Below, in pieces: positions 27,030 to 36,226 of a DNA stretch of 64,000 nt. The position numbers and the translations under genes are program-made. Each line of letters opens with the position of its first letter. Position 1 is the stretch's first letter. The DNA comes from Rubrivirga litoralis. GTDB lineage: Bacteria; Bacteroidota; Rhodothermia; Rhodothermales; Rubricoccaceae. Location of the stretch: contig NZ_JAVRHT010000020.1 of assembly GCF_031846415.1 (NCBI RefSeq), forward strand, positions 6,295 to 70,294. The letters run 5' to 3'. The notes beneath the pieces were generated by a model. The model did no database searches. It had not been told where the DNA came from and saw nothing but the letters and a program-made list of their open reading frames with translations.

Positions 27030-27497
27030 GTGCCCGCTCCGCCGCCCCGCCCCGACGCCGCCCGCGACGTGGCCCTCCCGCTCCGCATCGTCTGGGCGGC
27101 CGTCCTGGGCGGGGCGGCCGCGGCCCTGGGCACGATGGGGTGGCTCGCGCTCGCTCGGACGGTGCCCGCCCCGCTCGCCGACCGGGCCGAGGGCGCGTTC
27201 TACGTCGTCGCTCTGATCGGCGTCGTGGGGACCGCCGGCGCCTTCGCGCTCGTGCACCGGATGGAGCGGCGGCTGGGGCGGGCGGGGTCGGCCGCCGAGG
27301 CCGAGCGGACCGTTCGGCTCCACACAGTCGCCGCCCTCGCCGCCGCCGAGGTGCCGGCCCTCGCCGGCGCGCTCGCGGCGTTTCTCACCGGCGACCTCCT
27401 CGCCCTCGCGTTCGGGGCGCCACTGTTCGCCTTCGCCGCCTTCCTCTGGCCCAGCGACGACCGCGTGGGCGCGTGGCTCGGCGCCCGCCACCGCTAG
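27030..27497 (+). CDS. Small integral membrane protein, unknown
   Basis: A 155-aa protein with four hydrophobic segments (about residues 18-42, 58-80, 95-118, 120-138) starting with GTG at 27030. A TACCTTGC sequence 40 bases upstream could be its promoter. It ends close to the terminator of the oppositely transcribed ribosomal-protein genes. No family recognised. Confidence 0.6.
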   Translation: MPAPPPRPDAARDVALPLRIVWAAVLGGAAAALGTMGWLALARTVPAPLADRAEGAFYVVALIGVVGTAGAFALVHRMERRLGRAGSAAEAERTVRLHTVAALAAAEVPALAGALAAFLTGDLLALAFGAPLFAFAAFLWPSDDRVGAWLGARHR

Positions 27498-27516
27498 CCG
27501 CCCCGCCCGTGCGCGC

Positions 27517-27549
27517 AAAAAAAAGGCGGCCCCGCCGAGCAGGGCCGCC
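27517..27549 (-). terminator. Rho-independent terminator of the rpmB-rpmG-DUF4295 genes
   Basis: On the minus strand GGCGGCCC pairs with GGGGCCGCC around a short loop and is followed by eight T. Confidence 0.9.
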
Positions 27550-27574
27550 TGGGGGCGGGGTGGCGCCGGAGGCT

Positions 27575-27748
27575 CTAAGCGGCCTGGGCCGCCTTGAGCT
27601 CGTCCTGGACGTTGCCCGCCTCGACCATCTTCGAGCGGAACTCGAACTGGCCGTTCTGCTTCTTCGAGGACACGATGATCTTCGCCATCTGCTTGGCCTC
27701 CTGGGCACCGCGGTTGGTCCGCTGGTTCTTCGAGACTTTCTTCGCCAT
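27575..27748 (-). CDS. DUF4295 small basic protein
   Basis: A 57-aa Lys/Arg-rich protein (MAKKVSKNQRTNRGAQEAKQ...). In Bacteroidota a DUF4295 protein is regularly encoded directly after rpmB and rpmG, often before ftsY, which suggests a ribosome-associated role. Here the order rpmB, rpmG, DUF4295 is conserved but ftsY is absent and a terminator follows. Confidence 0.8.
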   Translation of the reverse strand: MAKKVSKNQRTNRGAQEAKQMAKIIVSSKKQNGQFEFRSKMVEAGNVQDELKAAQAA

Positions 27749-27783
27749 GAGTCTGGGGGTCTGGTGGGGCGGGGCGGTCTAAC

Positions 27784-27801
27784 GGACGGCCGCCGTCCCT
27801 A
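27784..27801 (-). repeat. Palindrome + CTA element containing the rpmG stop codon
   Basis: GGACGGC-C-GCCGTCC then CTA, where CTA is the complement of the rpmG TAG stop. Confidence 0.6.
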
Positions 27802-27969
27802 TTTGATCTCGCGGTGCAGCGTGTGCTTCCGGAGGACCGGGTTGTACTTTTTGAGCTCGAGCCGGCCGGTCGTGTTCCGGCGGTTCTTCATCGTCGAGTA
27901 GCGCGACGAGCCCGGAGCCTCGGTGCACTCGAGCGTGACTTGGTGGCGGACGTCTTTGCCCTTGGCCAT
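27799..27969 (-). CDS. rpmG: 50S ribosomal protein L33
   Basis: A 56-aa protein: MAKGKDVRHQVTLECTEAPG, then STMKNRRNTTGRLELKKYNP and ending LHREIK, the standard L33 sequence. Only one Cys remains, so this is the zinc-free (C-minus) form. It lies between rpmB and the DUF4295 gene on the same strand. Confidence 0.97.
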   Translation of the reverse strand: MAKGKDVRHQVTLECTEAPGSSRYSTMKNRRNTTGRLELKKYNPVLRKHTLHREIK

Positions 27970-28002
27970 CGTCTCGGGGGTCTAGGGTGAGCGGGGGACG
28001 TT

Positions 28003-28242
28003 CTAAACGAGGGACGTTCCCTTGGCGCGCGCTTCGCGGAGCACGGCCGAGATCCCCTTCTTGTTGATCGTCTTGATCGTCTGCGCCGACACGCGGAGCG
28101 TGATCCAGCGGTCCTCCTCGGGCACGTAGAACCGCTTCTTCTGGAGGTTCACGTTGAACCGCCGCCGCACCTTGTTGTTGGCGTGGGAGACGTGGTTGCC
28201 GAACATCGGCTTCTTGCCGGTGATCTGGTCGGTTCGTGCCAT
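28003..28242 (-). CDS. rpmB: 50S ribosomal protein L28
   Basis: A 79-aa protein: MARTDQITGKKPMFGNHVSH, the basic KVRRRFNVNLQKKRFYVPEE segment, and TLRVSAQTIKTINKKGI are typical of L28. First gene of the small ribosomal cluster; a TACCTTCC box 71 bases upstream may be its promoter. Confidence 0.97.
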   Translation of the reverse strand: MARTDQITGKKPMFGNHVSHANNKVRRRFNVNLQKKRFYVPEEDRWITLRVSAQTIKTINKKGISAVLREARAKGTSLV

Positions 28243-28704
28243 CGGATCGGGGCCGAGCGGGGAGGGAGCAAAACGACGCCCCGCCGCTGGACAGCGCGCG
28301 GAGCGGAGTCGGGGAAGGTACGGGCCGCCCCGCCCGCGGCCAAACGCCAGGGCGCCCAAGCGTGTGAGTCTGGGGCGAAGACGAGGGGAAGGGCTGATCC
28401 GTGGCGGCGGATTCGTTCCGCCCGCGATCCCGCGAGCAGCGGGCGGGGCGGTCTCGAACAGCGCCACCCCGCCCGGCGACGGGCGCAGAAACGCAGTTCG
28501 CCGCGCCCGACGCGGGCGGGGTAGACACCGGCCGCACGGCCGCCCCGCCCATGCACCACGGGGCGGGGCGGGCGATTGCGTCACCTGCCACCTCCAGAGC
28601 AACATGCAGGTAGGGACAGGGTACTCGGTACGAGGTGCGTGAGCGCCGAGGTCAGATCGGACCGTACCTCGTACCCGGTACCCCGTACCCACCCGGAGGG
28701 CGCT
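28243..28704. other. 462-base spacer between rpmB and the outer-membrane protein gene
   Basis: No convincing gene. It contains the rpmB promoter region, several inverted GGGCGGGG/CCCCGCCC copies and, near its end, a GTAC repeat element with an inverted partner at 28620-28636. Confidence 0.6.
28313..28320 (-). promoter_or_regulatory. Putative -7 box TACCTTCC for rpmB
   Basis: TAnnTTCC variant of the recurring box. Confidence 0.35.
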
Positions 28705-28707
28705 CTA
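28662..28707 (-). repeat. GTAC repeat element at the stop codon of the outer-membrane protein gene
   Basis: On the minus strand the TAG stop continues AGCGCCCTCCGGGTGG and then 7-bp units GTACGGG, GTACCGG, GTACGAG, GTACGGT. Nearly identical to the copy after 53604. Confidence 0.85.
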
Positions 28708-29952
28708 AAACAGCCCGAACCGGAGCTGCACCGCGTGCGCCCGCCGCCGCCGCTGCCCCATCAGGCGTCCGTCCTCGACCCCGTAGGTCGCGTAGGCCAG
28801 GCGCGCAAAGCGCGTCACGAGCGCCGCCCCGCCCGACGCCATCCCCTGGCTGAGCCCCGCTTGCACCTCGACGAGCCCGCCCAGCGTCGCCCGCGCCCCG
28901 CCGCGGAGGCCCGCCCGGACCGACTGGTCGTACTCGGCCGTCGACGCCGAGGTGTAGTCGAGGGCGAGCGCCGCCCCGCTCACGCCCGGCCCCTCGGGGA
29001 GCCGGAACGCCGCGCCGACGCGGAGGGCCGCCCCGCCCGCGCGCTCGGCGAAGCGGGCCTGGAGCGCCGCGATCTCGGCCGCGTCGTCCGGGTCGTCGGC
29101 CGAGCCGGAGACGGCGAACGACCGCTCGTAGCCGTAGGCGATCGCCCGGCCGAGGCCCGACACCTCGGCGCCCAGGTCGAGGCCGCGGACGCCCACGTCG
29201 CGCGCGAGCACGCCCAGCCCGACGCGGAGGCCGTCGCCCCGGAGCACGTACAGCTTTTCCGAGTCCGGGTGGAACGCGTCGAGCGCCTCGCCCTTGGCCG
29301 TCAGCCGCCGCTGGACATAGGTCGCCGACGCCCCGACGCTTACCGGGACCCCGAACGGCGTCAGGTCGGCCCCGACGACCGCCGGGACCAGCACGTCGGC
29401 CTGGCTGTAGAGGTCGACGTAGGGGACGCCCGCCCCGCCCCCCAGCACCTGCCCGCGCGTCACGGCGTGGCCGTAGAGCCCGACGCCGAACGCGACGCCG
29501 CCTACGCGAGCGCGGACCGACGGCGCCAGGACCGCCACGTCGAGCGTCTTCTGCGCGCCGCCCACGCGGAGCGCCTCGGCGTAGAGGGCTTCGAGCCGCT
29601 CGGGGTCCTCGTCCCGCATCCGCTCCAGTCCCTCGTCGAGGGCCGGGCCGAGGTCGCGGTCGTAGAAGTCGTACGTCTCGCGGAGGTTGCCGCCGGCCCC
29701 GGCCGTCACGCCGGCGACGCTCAGCGCGAGCCGGCGCGTGCCCGCGATGTGGGCGGGGTTGGCCAGGAACGGCGAGTCGAACGTGGGTAGCGCGGCCACC
29801 GCCCCGCCCGCCGCCAGCCGCGGGAGGTCGGGGAGGCCGACGGCGTCGTCCTGCGAGAGCGCCCCGAAGGGCTGGGCGGCGACGGAGCCGGCCGCCAGAG
29901 CGAGAGTGAGCGCGAGGAGCGGGCGGAGCCGCAGGGCGGGCAGCGTGGGCAT
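28705..29952 (-). CDS. Outer-membrane beta-barrel protein
   Basis: A 415-aa protein with signal peptide (MPTLPALRLRPLLALTLALA, cleavage near VAAQP), an LANPAHIAG segment as in porin-like Bacteroidota proteins, many alternating beta strands and a C-terminal Phe (VQLRFGLF) typical of barrels. It may belong to the TraF_2 / PorV-like group, but that is only a resemblance. Its stop codon is part of a GTAC repeat. It follows the TPR-like lipoprotein gene on the same strand. Confidence 0.7.
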   Translation of the reverse strand: MPTLPALRLRPLLALTLALAAGSVAAQPFGALSQDDAVGLPDLPRLAAGGAVAALPTFDSPFLANPAHIAGTRRLALSVAGVTAGAGGNLRETYDFYDRDLGPALDEGLERMRDEDPERLEALYAEALRVGGAQKTLDVAVLAPSVRARVGGVAFGVGLYGHAVTRGQVLGGGAGVPYVDLYSQADVLVPAVVGADLTPFGVPVSVGASATYVQRRLTAKGEALDAFHPDSEKLYVLRGDGLRVGLGVLARDVGVRGLDLGAEVSGLGRAIAYGYERSFAVSGSADDPDDAAEIAALQARFAERAGGAALRVGAAFRLPEGPGVSGAALALDYTSASTAEYDQSVRAGLRGGARATLGGLVEVQAGLSQGMASGGAALVTRFARLAYATYGVEDGRLMGQRRRRAHAVQLRFGLF

Positions 29953-30008
29953 GAGCGGGGGGACGAGCGTAGGCGGGGCGGGGCGGGGTGCGTCTCGGGC
30001 GGGGCGGC

Positions 30009-30902
30009 CTACGATTCGTCGCAGTAGTCGCCGACCGCGCGCTCGACCTCGTCGTAGGCGTCGAGGGCGATGTCCGCGACGTCGCTGCCGGCCGCGTCCT
30101 CGCCCAAGAGGAAGGCGCGGGCGTCGAGCGAGAGGAGCGCCTGGCCGAACCCGGCGGCGGCCTCGCGGGCGCTCGCCTCCAGGGCCGCCTCGTCGTCGGC
30201 GCAGACGCCCACGGACCCGTCGGCCAGGCGGTACCACGTGGCGGTCCGGTCGGCGGCCTCGGCCAGGCGCGTGTAGCTCGACACGAGCTGCGTGAGCCCG
30301 TTGACGGCTAGGGCCTGGCGGACCTGCGTCTCGCTCAGGTCCCGCGCGCGGAGGTCGCGGAGCGCTCCGTCGCGGTCGTACACGAGGGCGCCGCCGGCCA
30401 CGCTCTGGCACACGTCGAAGCCCCGGATCGCGGACGGGACGACCGAGCGGAGGGCCTCGTCGGCCTCGCGGATGCGGGCGTCCTCGGCCTTGAGCTTGGC
30501 GTACCCCCCGACGTCCGCCAGGCCGAACGGCACCGCCGCCGGGTCCGACGCGTGCTCGCACGCCCCGTTCGGAGTGGCCTGTGCGCGGCGGGCGCCCCCG
30601 GCCTCGGTGCTCCCCGCTTGCTCGGTCATAAACCGGGCGATCCGGTCGATGTCCAGGACGCCGACGCCGCCCTGGTCGAGGAGCGTGGTCGCCAGCTCGA
30701 CGCGCACCTCGGCGTTTTCGGGCTCCCGTTCGAGGGCGCCGCGGAGGAGGAGGGCCGCCGCCTCGTAGTTCCCCTTGCCCCGCTCGACGACGGCGTCGTT
30801 GAGGGCCGTCTCGACATTCGTGAAGGCGGCGCCGCCGGTCTCGTCGCACGCAGCGAGCGGGAGGAGGACGAGGGCAGCGAGGATTGTTCGGAGGCGGGGC
30901 AT
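30009..30902 (-). CDS. Lipoprotein with TPR-like N-terminus
   Basis: A 297-aa protein starting at the ATG at 30902 with lipobox LPLAAC. Residues 30-75 (NDAVVERGKGNYEAAALLLR, REPENAEVRVELATTLLDQG) form a TPR-like helical pair. The rest is acidic and helical, with several Cys that could pair in the periplasm. The outer-membrane barrel gene follows 56 bases after its stop, so the two may be one envelope unit. No specific family recognised. Confidence 0.72.
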   Translation of the reverse strand: MPRLRTILAALVLLPLAACDETGGAAFTNVETALNDAVVERGKGNYEAAALLLRGALEREPENAEVRVELATTLLDQGGVGVLDIDRIARFMTEQAGSTEAGGARRAQATPNGACEHASDPAAVPFGLADVGGYAKLKAEDARIREADEALRSVVPSAIRGFDVCQSVAGGALVYDRDGALRDLRARDLSETQVRQALAVNGLTQLVSSYTRLAEAADRTATWYRLADGSVGVCADDEAALEASAREAAAGFGQALLSLDARAFLLGEDAAGSDVADIALDAYDEVERAVGDYCDES

Positions 30903-31311
30903 CGGAGAGGGGCGGGGTGGGGCCGAGGGGCATCGGCGGAGCGTGCGTGGGCACAAATCACCCCGCCCCACGTCCGCCCCGCGTAACGGGATCGCCGGTC
31001 ATACCGCCCCGCCCGCGGACCAGAGGCGGCGCATGCGCGCCCAGAGCCGTGGCGTCGCAGGGCGCGGGCGGGGCGGCCCGGCGAACGGCCTGAAAAAGAG
31101 ACACGTCCGTCTCCGATCCTCCCCACCCCGCCCCGCCGGTCCGGGGACCCGAGTCGCACCCGTGCGCTCGGTGCGTGTGGAGCGTCGTCGGGCGTGGGGC
31201 GTCGGGGCCGCCGTAGACGGGGCGGGGCGGGGCGGGCACGGCTCGGAGCGGGAGCACGGCCTATCTTTTGCCCCACGCCCGCGTCCGGTGTTTTCCCCGC
31301 ACGTCCCGCTC
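30903..31311. other. 409-base divergent promoter region
   Basis: Lies between oppositely transcribed lipoprotein and DUF4783-like genes. It holds a TATCTTTT box at 31262, a short inverted repeat GAGAC...GTCTC near 31101, and several GGGCGGGG copies. No gene seen. Confidence 0.55.
31262..31269 (+). promoter_or_regulatory. Putative -7 box TATCTTTT for the DUF4783-like gene
   Basis: Close match to TAnnTTTG, 42 bases upstream of the start codon. Confidence 0.45.
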
Positions 31312-31755
31312 ATGGCGTTCCTCCTCTCGGCTCCCCATCGCCTCGCGCTCATCGGCGTGCTCGCGCTCGTTTTGGGCGCGGCCGGGGGCCGGCAAGAGTC
31401 GACCGACGACGTCCTCGAGCAGGTCAAGGCTGGGCTCGAGCAGGCCGACCCGGGCGCCGTGCTGGGCCGCGCCGATGCCCGCGTCGAGGTGGTCCTCTTC
31501 GGGCGGGGCGGGACCGTCCGCCGAACGCAGGCGGTCCACGTGCTCCGCGACTTTTTCCGCCGGTACCCACCGGACCGCGTGGCGATCGCTGAGCGGTCGT
31601 CGAGCGAGGACGGGCTCACGGCCATCTGGCGCTACTGGACGGCCGAGGACGGCCAGCCGCTCAACGTCCGGGCCGTTCACCGCGAGGGCGAGGGGGGCTG
31701 GAGGCTGGTCTCGCTCCGCGTCGAGCGGCGCTCGGCCCTCCGCGGCGGCCGCTGA
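31312..31755 (+). CDS. DUF4783-like exported protein
   Basis: A 147-aa protein with an N-terminal hydrophobic signal (MAFLLSAPHRLALIGVLALV). The mature part has the AVHVLRDFFRRYPPDRVAIA pattern and a C-terminal W-R-Y-W / GGWRLVSLRVER strand region typical of the NTF2-like DUF4783 family in Bacteroidota. Function unknown. It lies 48 bases before the start of the large histidine kinase and is probably cotranscribed with it. Confidence 0.68.
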   Translation: MAFLLSAPHRLALIGVLALVLGAAGGRQESTDDVLEQVKAGLEQADPGAVLGRADARVEVVLFGRGGTVRRTQAVHVLRDFFRRYPPDRVAIAERSSSEDGLTAIWRYWTAEDGQPLNVRAVHREGEGGWRLVSLRVERRSALRGGR

Positions 31756-31803
31756 CGCCCGCCGGGGGGCGTGCTAGCTTCGCCCGGCCCGCTGCCCCTG
31801 CCC

Positions 31804-34800
31804 GTGACGCTCCCGCGCTCCCTGACCCGGCGCGGCGCCGTGCTCCTCGGCGGCGCCCTCGTGCTCCTCGCCCTGCTCGCCGCGACGCAGGCGTGGGCGG
31901 GCTGGCGCGCGTCGCGCGTGGGGCCGGGCGACGCGCGGCGGGTCCAGGTGCGGACGGTCGAGGAGGTCCGCGCGGCGCTCGCGGCCGACCTGGAGACGAT
32001 GCGGGAGCGGGCTGAGGCGGTGGGGCGGCTGCCGGCCGTCCGAGAAGCCCTCGCACGGTCCGACACGGCCGCCGCCGGGCTCCCGCCGCCCCGCCCCGAC
32101 CCGCCCGCGGCCGTGCTCGCGGCGGCCTTCGAGTCGCTCGCCGCCGAGACGGACGGCGGACGGCTGTCGGTCGAGGTCGTCGACCGGGACGGGGCGCTGC
32201 TGGCGTGGGAGGGGCCGTCGTTCCCGCGCGCCTCGGGGCCGCCGCCGGACTCGCTCCGCACGCGGGCCGTCGAGGACGAGGCCGAGCGGCGGGCGATCGC
32301 ACTGTGGTTGCCGGTCCGCGCGGACGGCGACGTACTCGGGGCCGTCCGCGTCGTCCGGCTGGCGCAGGTCTCGGTCCCGGTCCGCAACCGCTTTCTCCAG
32401 GACTACGACCTGGCCGACGAGTGGCGGCCGGGCATCGAGCGGCCGTTCACGGTCCGCATCACGTCGCGCGTGCCGGCGCGGGCGGCGGCGCTCCGGGGGC
32501 CGGACGGGGCCGTGCTGGGGCAGGTGTCCGTGTCGGAGCCGTCGGTCGCGGCGCTGCGGGCGGGCCTCCACCGGTCGGCCGACGACGTGTCGGCCGCGTG
32601 GGCCGCGCTGCTCCTCGTGTGGGCGATGGGCGGGTTGGGCGGCCTCGTCCGCGCCGCGCTCCGCCGGGCGGGGCGGGGCGGCGGCTGGGGCCGGGCGGCG
32701 GCCGCGCTCACCGCGTTCGTGGGCGGTCTCGCGGCCACGCGCTACGGGCTCCTCGCCCTCGACGTGCCGGTCCGGTGGCTCGACCGCGCGCGGCGGCCGG
32801 CGGCCCTGTTCGACCCCGCGCTGCTTGCGTCCGACGTGGGGTGGGGCGCGCTCCGGTCGCCGGGCGACCTCGCGCTGTCCGCCCTGTTCGCGCTCACGGC
32901 CGCCTCGGCCGTCTTCGTCGTGGCCCTCCGGTTTGGGGCATCGCGCCCGTCGCCGGGGCGGGGCGGGGCGGCGGCCCTCTCGCTCGCGGCCGTGGCGGCG
33001 GCCGCCGCCGGGGCCGTCGCCGTCGGGGCCGTGTGGGTCCGGCAGGCCGTGCTCGACGCGACGATCGGGTACGCCGACCGCGCGACGCCGCTCCTGGACG
33101 GGCCGGCGGTCGTGGTGCTCGCCGGCCTCGTGGCGGCGCTGGCGGCGCTCGGGCTCGCGGTCGCGGCGGCCGTCCTCCTCGCGCGGTGGGCGGGGCGCGG
33201 GCGGGGCGGGGCCGTGGCGGCGGCCGTGGCCCTCGTCGCGGCGGGCGGGGCGGCCGCCTTCGTCTCCGCCCCGCCCCTGCCGTCGCTGGCGCTCGTGGGG
33301 CTCGGCCTCGGGTTCGCGCTCGCGCTCGGGGGGCAGCCGGAGCGGTGGACGCAGCCGGTCTCGTTCCGCGGCGTGCTCCTGGGCGCGCTCGTGCTGGCGC
33401 CGGTGGTGTACGGGTTTATGCGCGGGCCGCTCCACGAGCGGTCCGAGGACCTCCTCTCGGACGCGGCCTACGCGTTCTCGAACGCCCGCGACGAGCGCGT
33501 GTCGCTGGCCGTCGAGCAGGTGCTCGGCGACGCCCGCGCCGACGACGCGCTGGGGCCGGCGCTCCTGGAGGCCGTCGCCGAGGCCGACTCGGCCCGGACC
33601 GCCGGGCGCGCGCCGGCCGACTCGACGCGCGAGCGGCTCGACGTGCTCGCGGCCGGGCTCGTGACGAGCTCGCTCCTGGGCTCGCTCGCCGACGTGGCGA
33701 CCGAACTCCGGCTCGTGGGGCCGGCCGGCGACACGCTGGGGAGCTACGTCGAGGGCGGCGCCGCCCCGCCCGCCGGACGCGGCGACCCGCTCGCGTTCGA
33801 GGCCATGCGCGAGGAGTACCTGGCCCGCGACGAGGGCGGCTCGTTCCGGCGGCGGCTGCCGGTGAGCGAGCGCCGCGGGCTCAGCCGGTCGGCGGCGATC
33901 GCCCCGCTCCTCACGGCCGACGACGAGGCCGTGGCGTGGATCTACCTCCGGGCCACGCCCCGCTCGGCCCGGTTCGCGACCGAGACCCCGTTCCCCCGCG
34001 TGCTCGCCCCGACGGGCCTGTTCGGGCTCGACGACGAAGCTCTGAGCTACGCTGAGTACGACGACGGCGTCCTCGTGCGCAACCGCGGCGAGGCCCCGCT
34101 CCGCCTGGACTCGACGGTCTTCCGCGTGCTCAGCGACCGGGCGCGCGGCTACGGCCGCACCGAGGCGCTCGGCGGGCGCGCCGTGCGGGCCTACTACCAG
34201 CGCTTGGGCGACGACGCCGAAGACGTCGTCGCCGTCCGCGCGCCGGCCGAGGACGGGCTCGACGTGCTGTTCGTGCTCCTCCGCCTGAGCCTCTCGGGCC
34301 TGGCGCTGGGCGGGGTGGTGTTCGTCGTCGGGCTGTGGCTGCGGTGGCAGGCCGGGCTCGTGCCGGCCCCGCGCACGCGGTTTCGCGACAAGGTCCTCAA
34401 CCGCTTCCTCGTGGTCGGCCTCGCGAGCGTGGCGCTGACGGGCGTCGTGGGGCGGCAGGTGATCGTCGAGCAGAACCGGCAGTCGGTCCGCGACGCGCTC
34501 CGCCAGCGGCTGAACCGGGCCGAGGCCGCCCTCGCCTCGGCCGACGTCGAGGCCGGCGGGCTCGACGCCGTCGCCGCTGCGCTGGGCGTCGACGTCCACT
34601 TCTACGTGGGGCCGCAGCTGCGGGCGTCGAGCCGGCGCCAGCTCGTCCGCCAGCGCCTCATCGAGCCGCGCCTGCCGGGCGACGTCTACCGCGCCCTCTT
34701 CCTCGAAGGTGAGCCGTACGCGTTCGGGGCCGACCGGATCGGCACGTTCACCTACACGACGGGCTACAAGGTGCTCCCCGATTCGGCGGGGCGGGCGGCC

Positions 34801-35883
34801 GGCGCGATCGCGGTCCCCACGATCTCGGAGCAGGCGGCGATTGAGTCGGGTCAGGCGCGCATGGTGGCCTACCTGTTCGGCGGCCTCCTCGCCCTCCTCG
34901 CAGCCATTCTCGTCGTCGCCGCTGTCCTCGCCGGCCAGCTGACGCGCCCGTTCGCGCGGCTCCGCGAGGGGCTCCTCGCCGTCGGCGCGGGTGGGGCGGA
35001 CCGGGCCGAGCTGGAGCCGATCCCGGTCGAGACGCGCGACGAGGTGGGCGAGCTGGTCGAGGCGTTCAACGGCATGCAGGCGGCGCTCGCCGAGAGCCGC
35101 CGGAAGCTGGCCGAGCAGGAGCGGGAGGTGGCCTGGAGCACGATGGCGCGCCAGGTGGCCCACGAGATCAAGAACCCGCTCATGCCCATGAAGCTCTCCG
35201 TCCAGTACCTCCAGCGGACGTTCCGGCCGCCCGGCGAGGAGGCGCCGCCCGACGACGTCCGCTTCGCGGGCCAGTTCGAGCGGACGACGGACATGCTCAT
35301 CGACCAGATCGAGACGCTGAGCCGCATCGCGTCCGACTTCTCGACGTTCGCCCAGATGCCGGCCCGCGCGCCGGAGCCGCTCGACCTGGGCGGGGTGGCG
35401 CAGGAGGCGGCCGACCTGTTCGAGGGGCCGCTCGCCGAGAGCGGCCGGGCCGAGCTAGCCCTCGACCTGCCGGCCGCCCCGCTCACGGTCGTGGCTGACC
35501 GCGACGAGCTGCGCCGCGTGCTCGTGAACCTGCTCACGAACGCGCTCCAGGCGATCCCCGACCGCCCCGCCCCCGGCCGCATCCGGCTGGCCGCCGAGGC
35601 CGTCGACGCGGCGTGGGCCGAGGTCCGCGTGGCCGACGACGGGACGGGCATCGCGGAGGAGGCGCGGGACAACGTGTTCCAGCCCAGCTTCTCGACCAAG
35701 ACGAGCGGGATGGGCCTGGGCCTGGCGATCTCGAAGCGGGCCGTCGAGGCCGTCGGCGGGTCGATCGCGTTCGAGACGGCCGAGGGCGAGGGGACCACGT
35801 TCACGGTCCGCCTCCCGCGCGTGGCGGGGGGCGATGGACTTGCCGCCCCGCCCGCGGAGGATCCGGGTGGGGTGGAACTGTGA
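31804..35883 (+). CDS. Very large membrane histidine kinase (NtrY-like)
   Basis: A 1359-aa kinase using the GTG at 31804 (another GTG lies at 31771). N-terminal helix and periplasmic region, then a block of about eight to ten membrane helices (residues 260-550), a long extracytoplasmic sensor region (about 560-830), two helices around 840 and 870, a second sensor segment, a helix at 1025-1045, HAMP (LTRPFARLREGLLAVGAG), HisKA with H1120 in ARQVAHEIKNPLMPMK, and an ATPase domain (NLLTNALQAI, DDGTGIAEEA, GMGLGLAISKRAVEAVGG). The HEIKNPLMP motif is NtrY-type. No response regulator is adjacent. Confidence 0.88.
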   Translation: MTLPRSLTRRGAVLLGGALVLLALLAATQAWAGWRASRVGPGDARRVQVRTVEEVRAALAADLETMRERAEAVGRLPAVREALARSDTAAAGLPPPRPDPPAAVLAAAFESLAAETDGGRLSVEVVDRDGALLAWEGPSFPRASGPPPDSLRTRAVEDEAERRAIALWLPVRADGDVLGAVRVVRLAQVSVPVRNRFLQDYDLADEWRPGIERPFTVRITSRVPARAAALRGPDGAVLGQVSVSEPSVAALRAGLHRSADDVSAAWAALLLVWAMGGLGGLVRAALRRAGRGGGWGRAAAALTAFVGGLAATRYGLLALDVPVRWLDRARRPAALFDPALLASDVGWGALRSPGDLALSALFALTAASAVFVVALRFGASRPSPGRGGAAALSLAAVAAAAAGAVAVGAVWVRQAVLDATIGYADRATPLLDGPAVVVLAGLVAALAALGLAVAAAVLLARWAGRGRGGAVAAAVALVAAGGAAAFVSAPPLPSLALVGLGLGFALALGGQPERWTQPVSFRGVLLGALVLAPVVYGFMRGPLHERSEDLLSDAAYAFSNARDERVSLAVEQVLGDARADDALGPALLEAVAEADSARTAGRAPADSTRERLDVLAAGLVTSSLLGSLADVATELRLVGPAGDTLGSYVEGGAAPPAGRGDPLAFEAMREEYLARDEGGSFRRRLPVSERRGLSRSAAIAPLLTADDEAVAWIYLRATPRSARFATETPFPRVLAPTGLFGLDDEALSYAEYDDGVLVRNRGEAPLRLDSTVFRVLSDRARGYGRTEALGGRAVRAYYQRLGDDAEDVVAVRAPAEDGLDVLFVLLRLSLSGLALGGVVFVVGLWLRWQAGLVPAPRTRFRDKVLNRFLVVGLASVALTGVVGRQVIVEQNRQSVRDALRQRLNRAEAALASADVEAGGLDAVAAALGVDVHFYVGPQLRASSRRQLVRQRLIEPRLPGDVYRALFLEGEPYAFGADRIGTFTYTTGYKVLPDSAGRAAGAIAVPTISEQAAIESGQARMVAYLFGGLLALLAAILVVAAVLAGQLTRPFARLREGLLAVGAGGADRAELEPIPVETRDEVGELVEAFNGMQAALAESRRKLAEQEREVAWSTMARQVAHEIKNPLMPMKLSVQYLQRTFRPPGEEAPPDDVRFAGQFERTTDMLIDQIETLSRIASDFSTFAQMPARAPEPLDLGGVAQEAADLFEGPLAESGRAELALDLPAAPLTVVADRDELRRVLVNLLTNALQAIPDRPAPGRIRLAAEAVDAAWAEVRVADDGTGIAEEARDNVFQPSFSTKTSGMGLGLAISKRAVEAVGGSIAFETAEGEGTTFTVRLPRVAGGDGLAAPPAEDPGGVEL

Positions 35884-35995
35884 GGCGGCCCGCCGGGGCG
35901 TCCTCGGGCGGGGCGGTCGGCGTCTGTGGCGCGCCGAGGGCGGGGCGGCGCGCGACCATCCCGCCCCCGCACCAGAGCGGCGTGCCCCCTCGTGC

Positions 35996-36015
35996 GGACA
36001 CCACGCGTGGTCTCC
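35996..36015. repeat. Palindromic repeat (imperfect)
   Basis: GGACACCACGCGTGGTCTCC followed by CTGCG, a diverged family member. Confidence 0.65.
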
Positions 36016-36111
36016 CTGCGTCCCGGGGCCACGTCCCGCAGCGGGGCTCCTCGGGCGGGGTGGCAGTCTCGCGGCCACCGCGACGCCAGCGGAGGCCGCC
36101 CCGCCCGGACC

Positions 36112-36131
36112 GGACACGGCAAGCCGTGTCT
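36112..36131. repeat. Palindromic repeat followed by CTACG
   Basis: GGACACGGC-AA-GCCGTGTCT then CTACG. Confidence 0.75.
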
Positions 36132-36226
36132 CTACGAACGAGGGCGGGGTGGGGTGCACGCCCTTTTGCCGTAGGATGCTCTTCGGTGTCGCCGTAGCCT
36201 CGGCTTCTACCCGCCCCGCCCCTTCC

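Larger units (their letters stand above)
35884..36226. other. 343-base spacer with two palindromic repeats
   Basis: No gene seen. It holds palindromes at 35996 and 36112 and several GGGCGGGG copies. Confidence 0.6.

Noticed and set aside
31774..35163. Very long minus-strand frame antisense to the large kinase
   Set aside because: No family features and strong Arg/Pro/Glu bias; the sense frame has clear kinase motifs.
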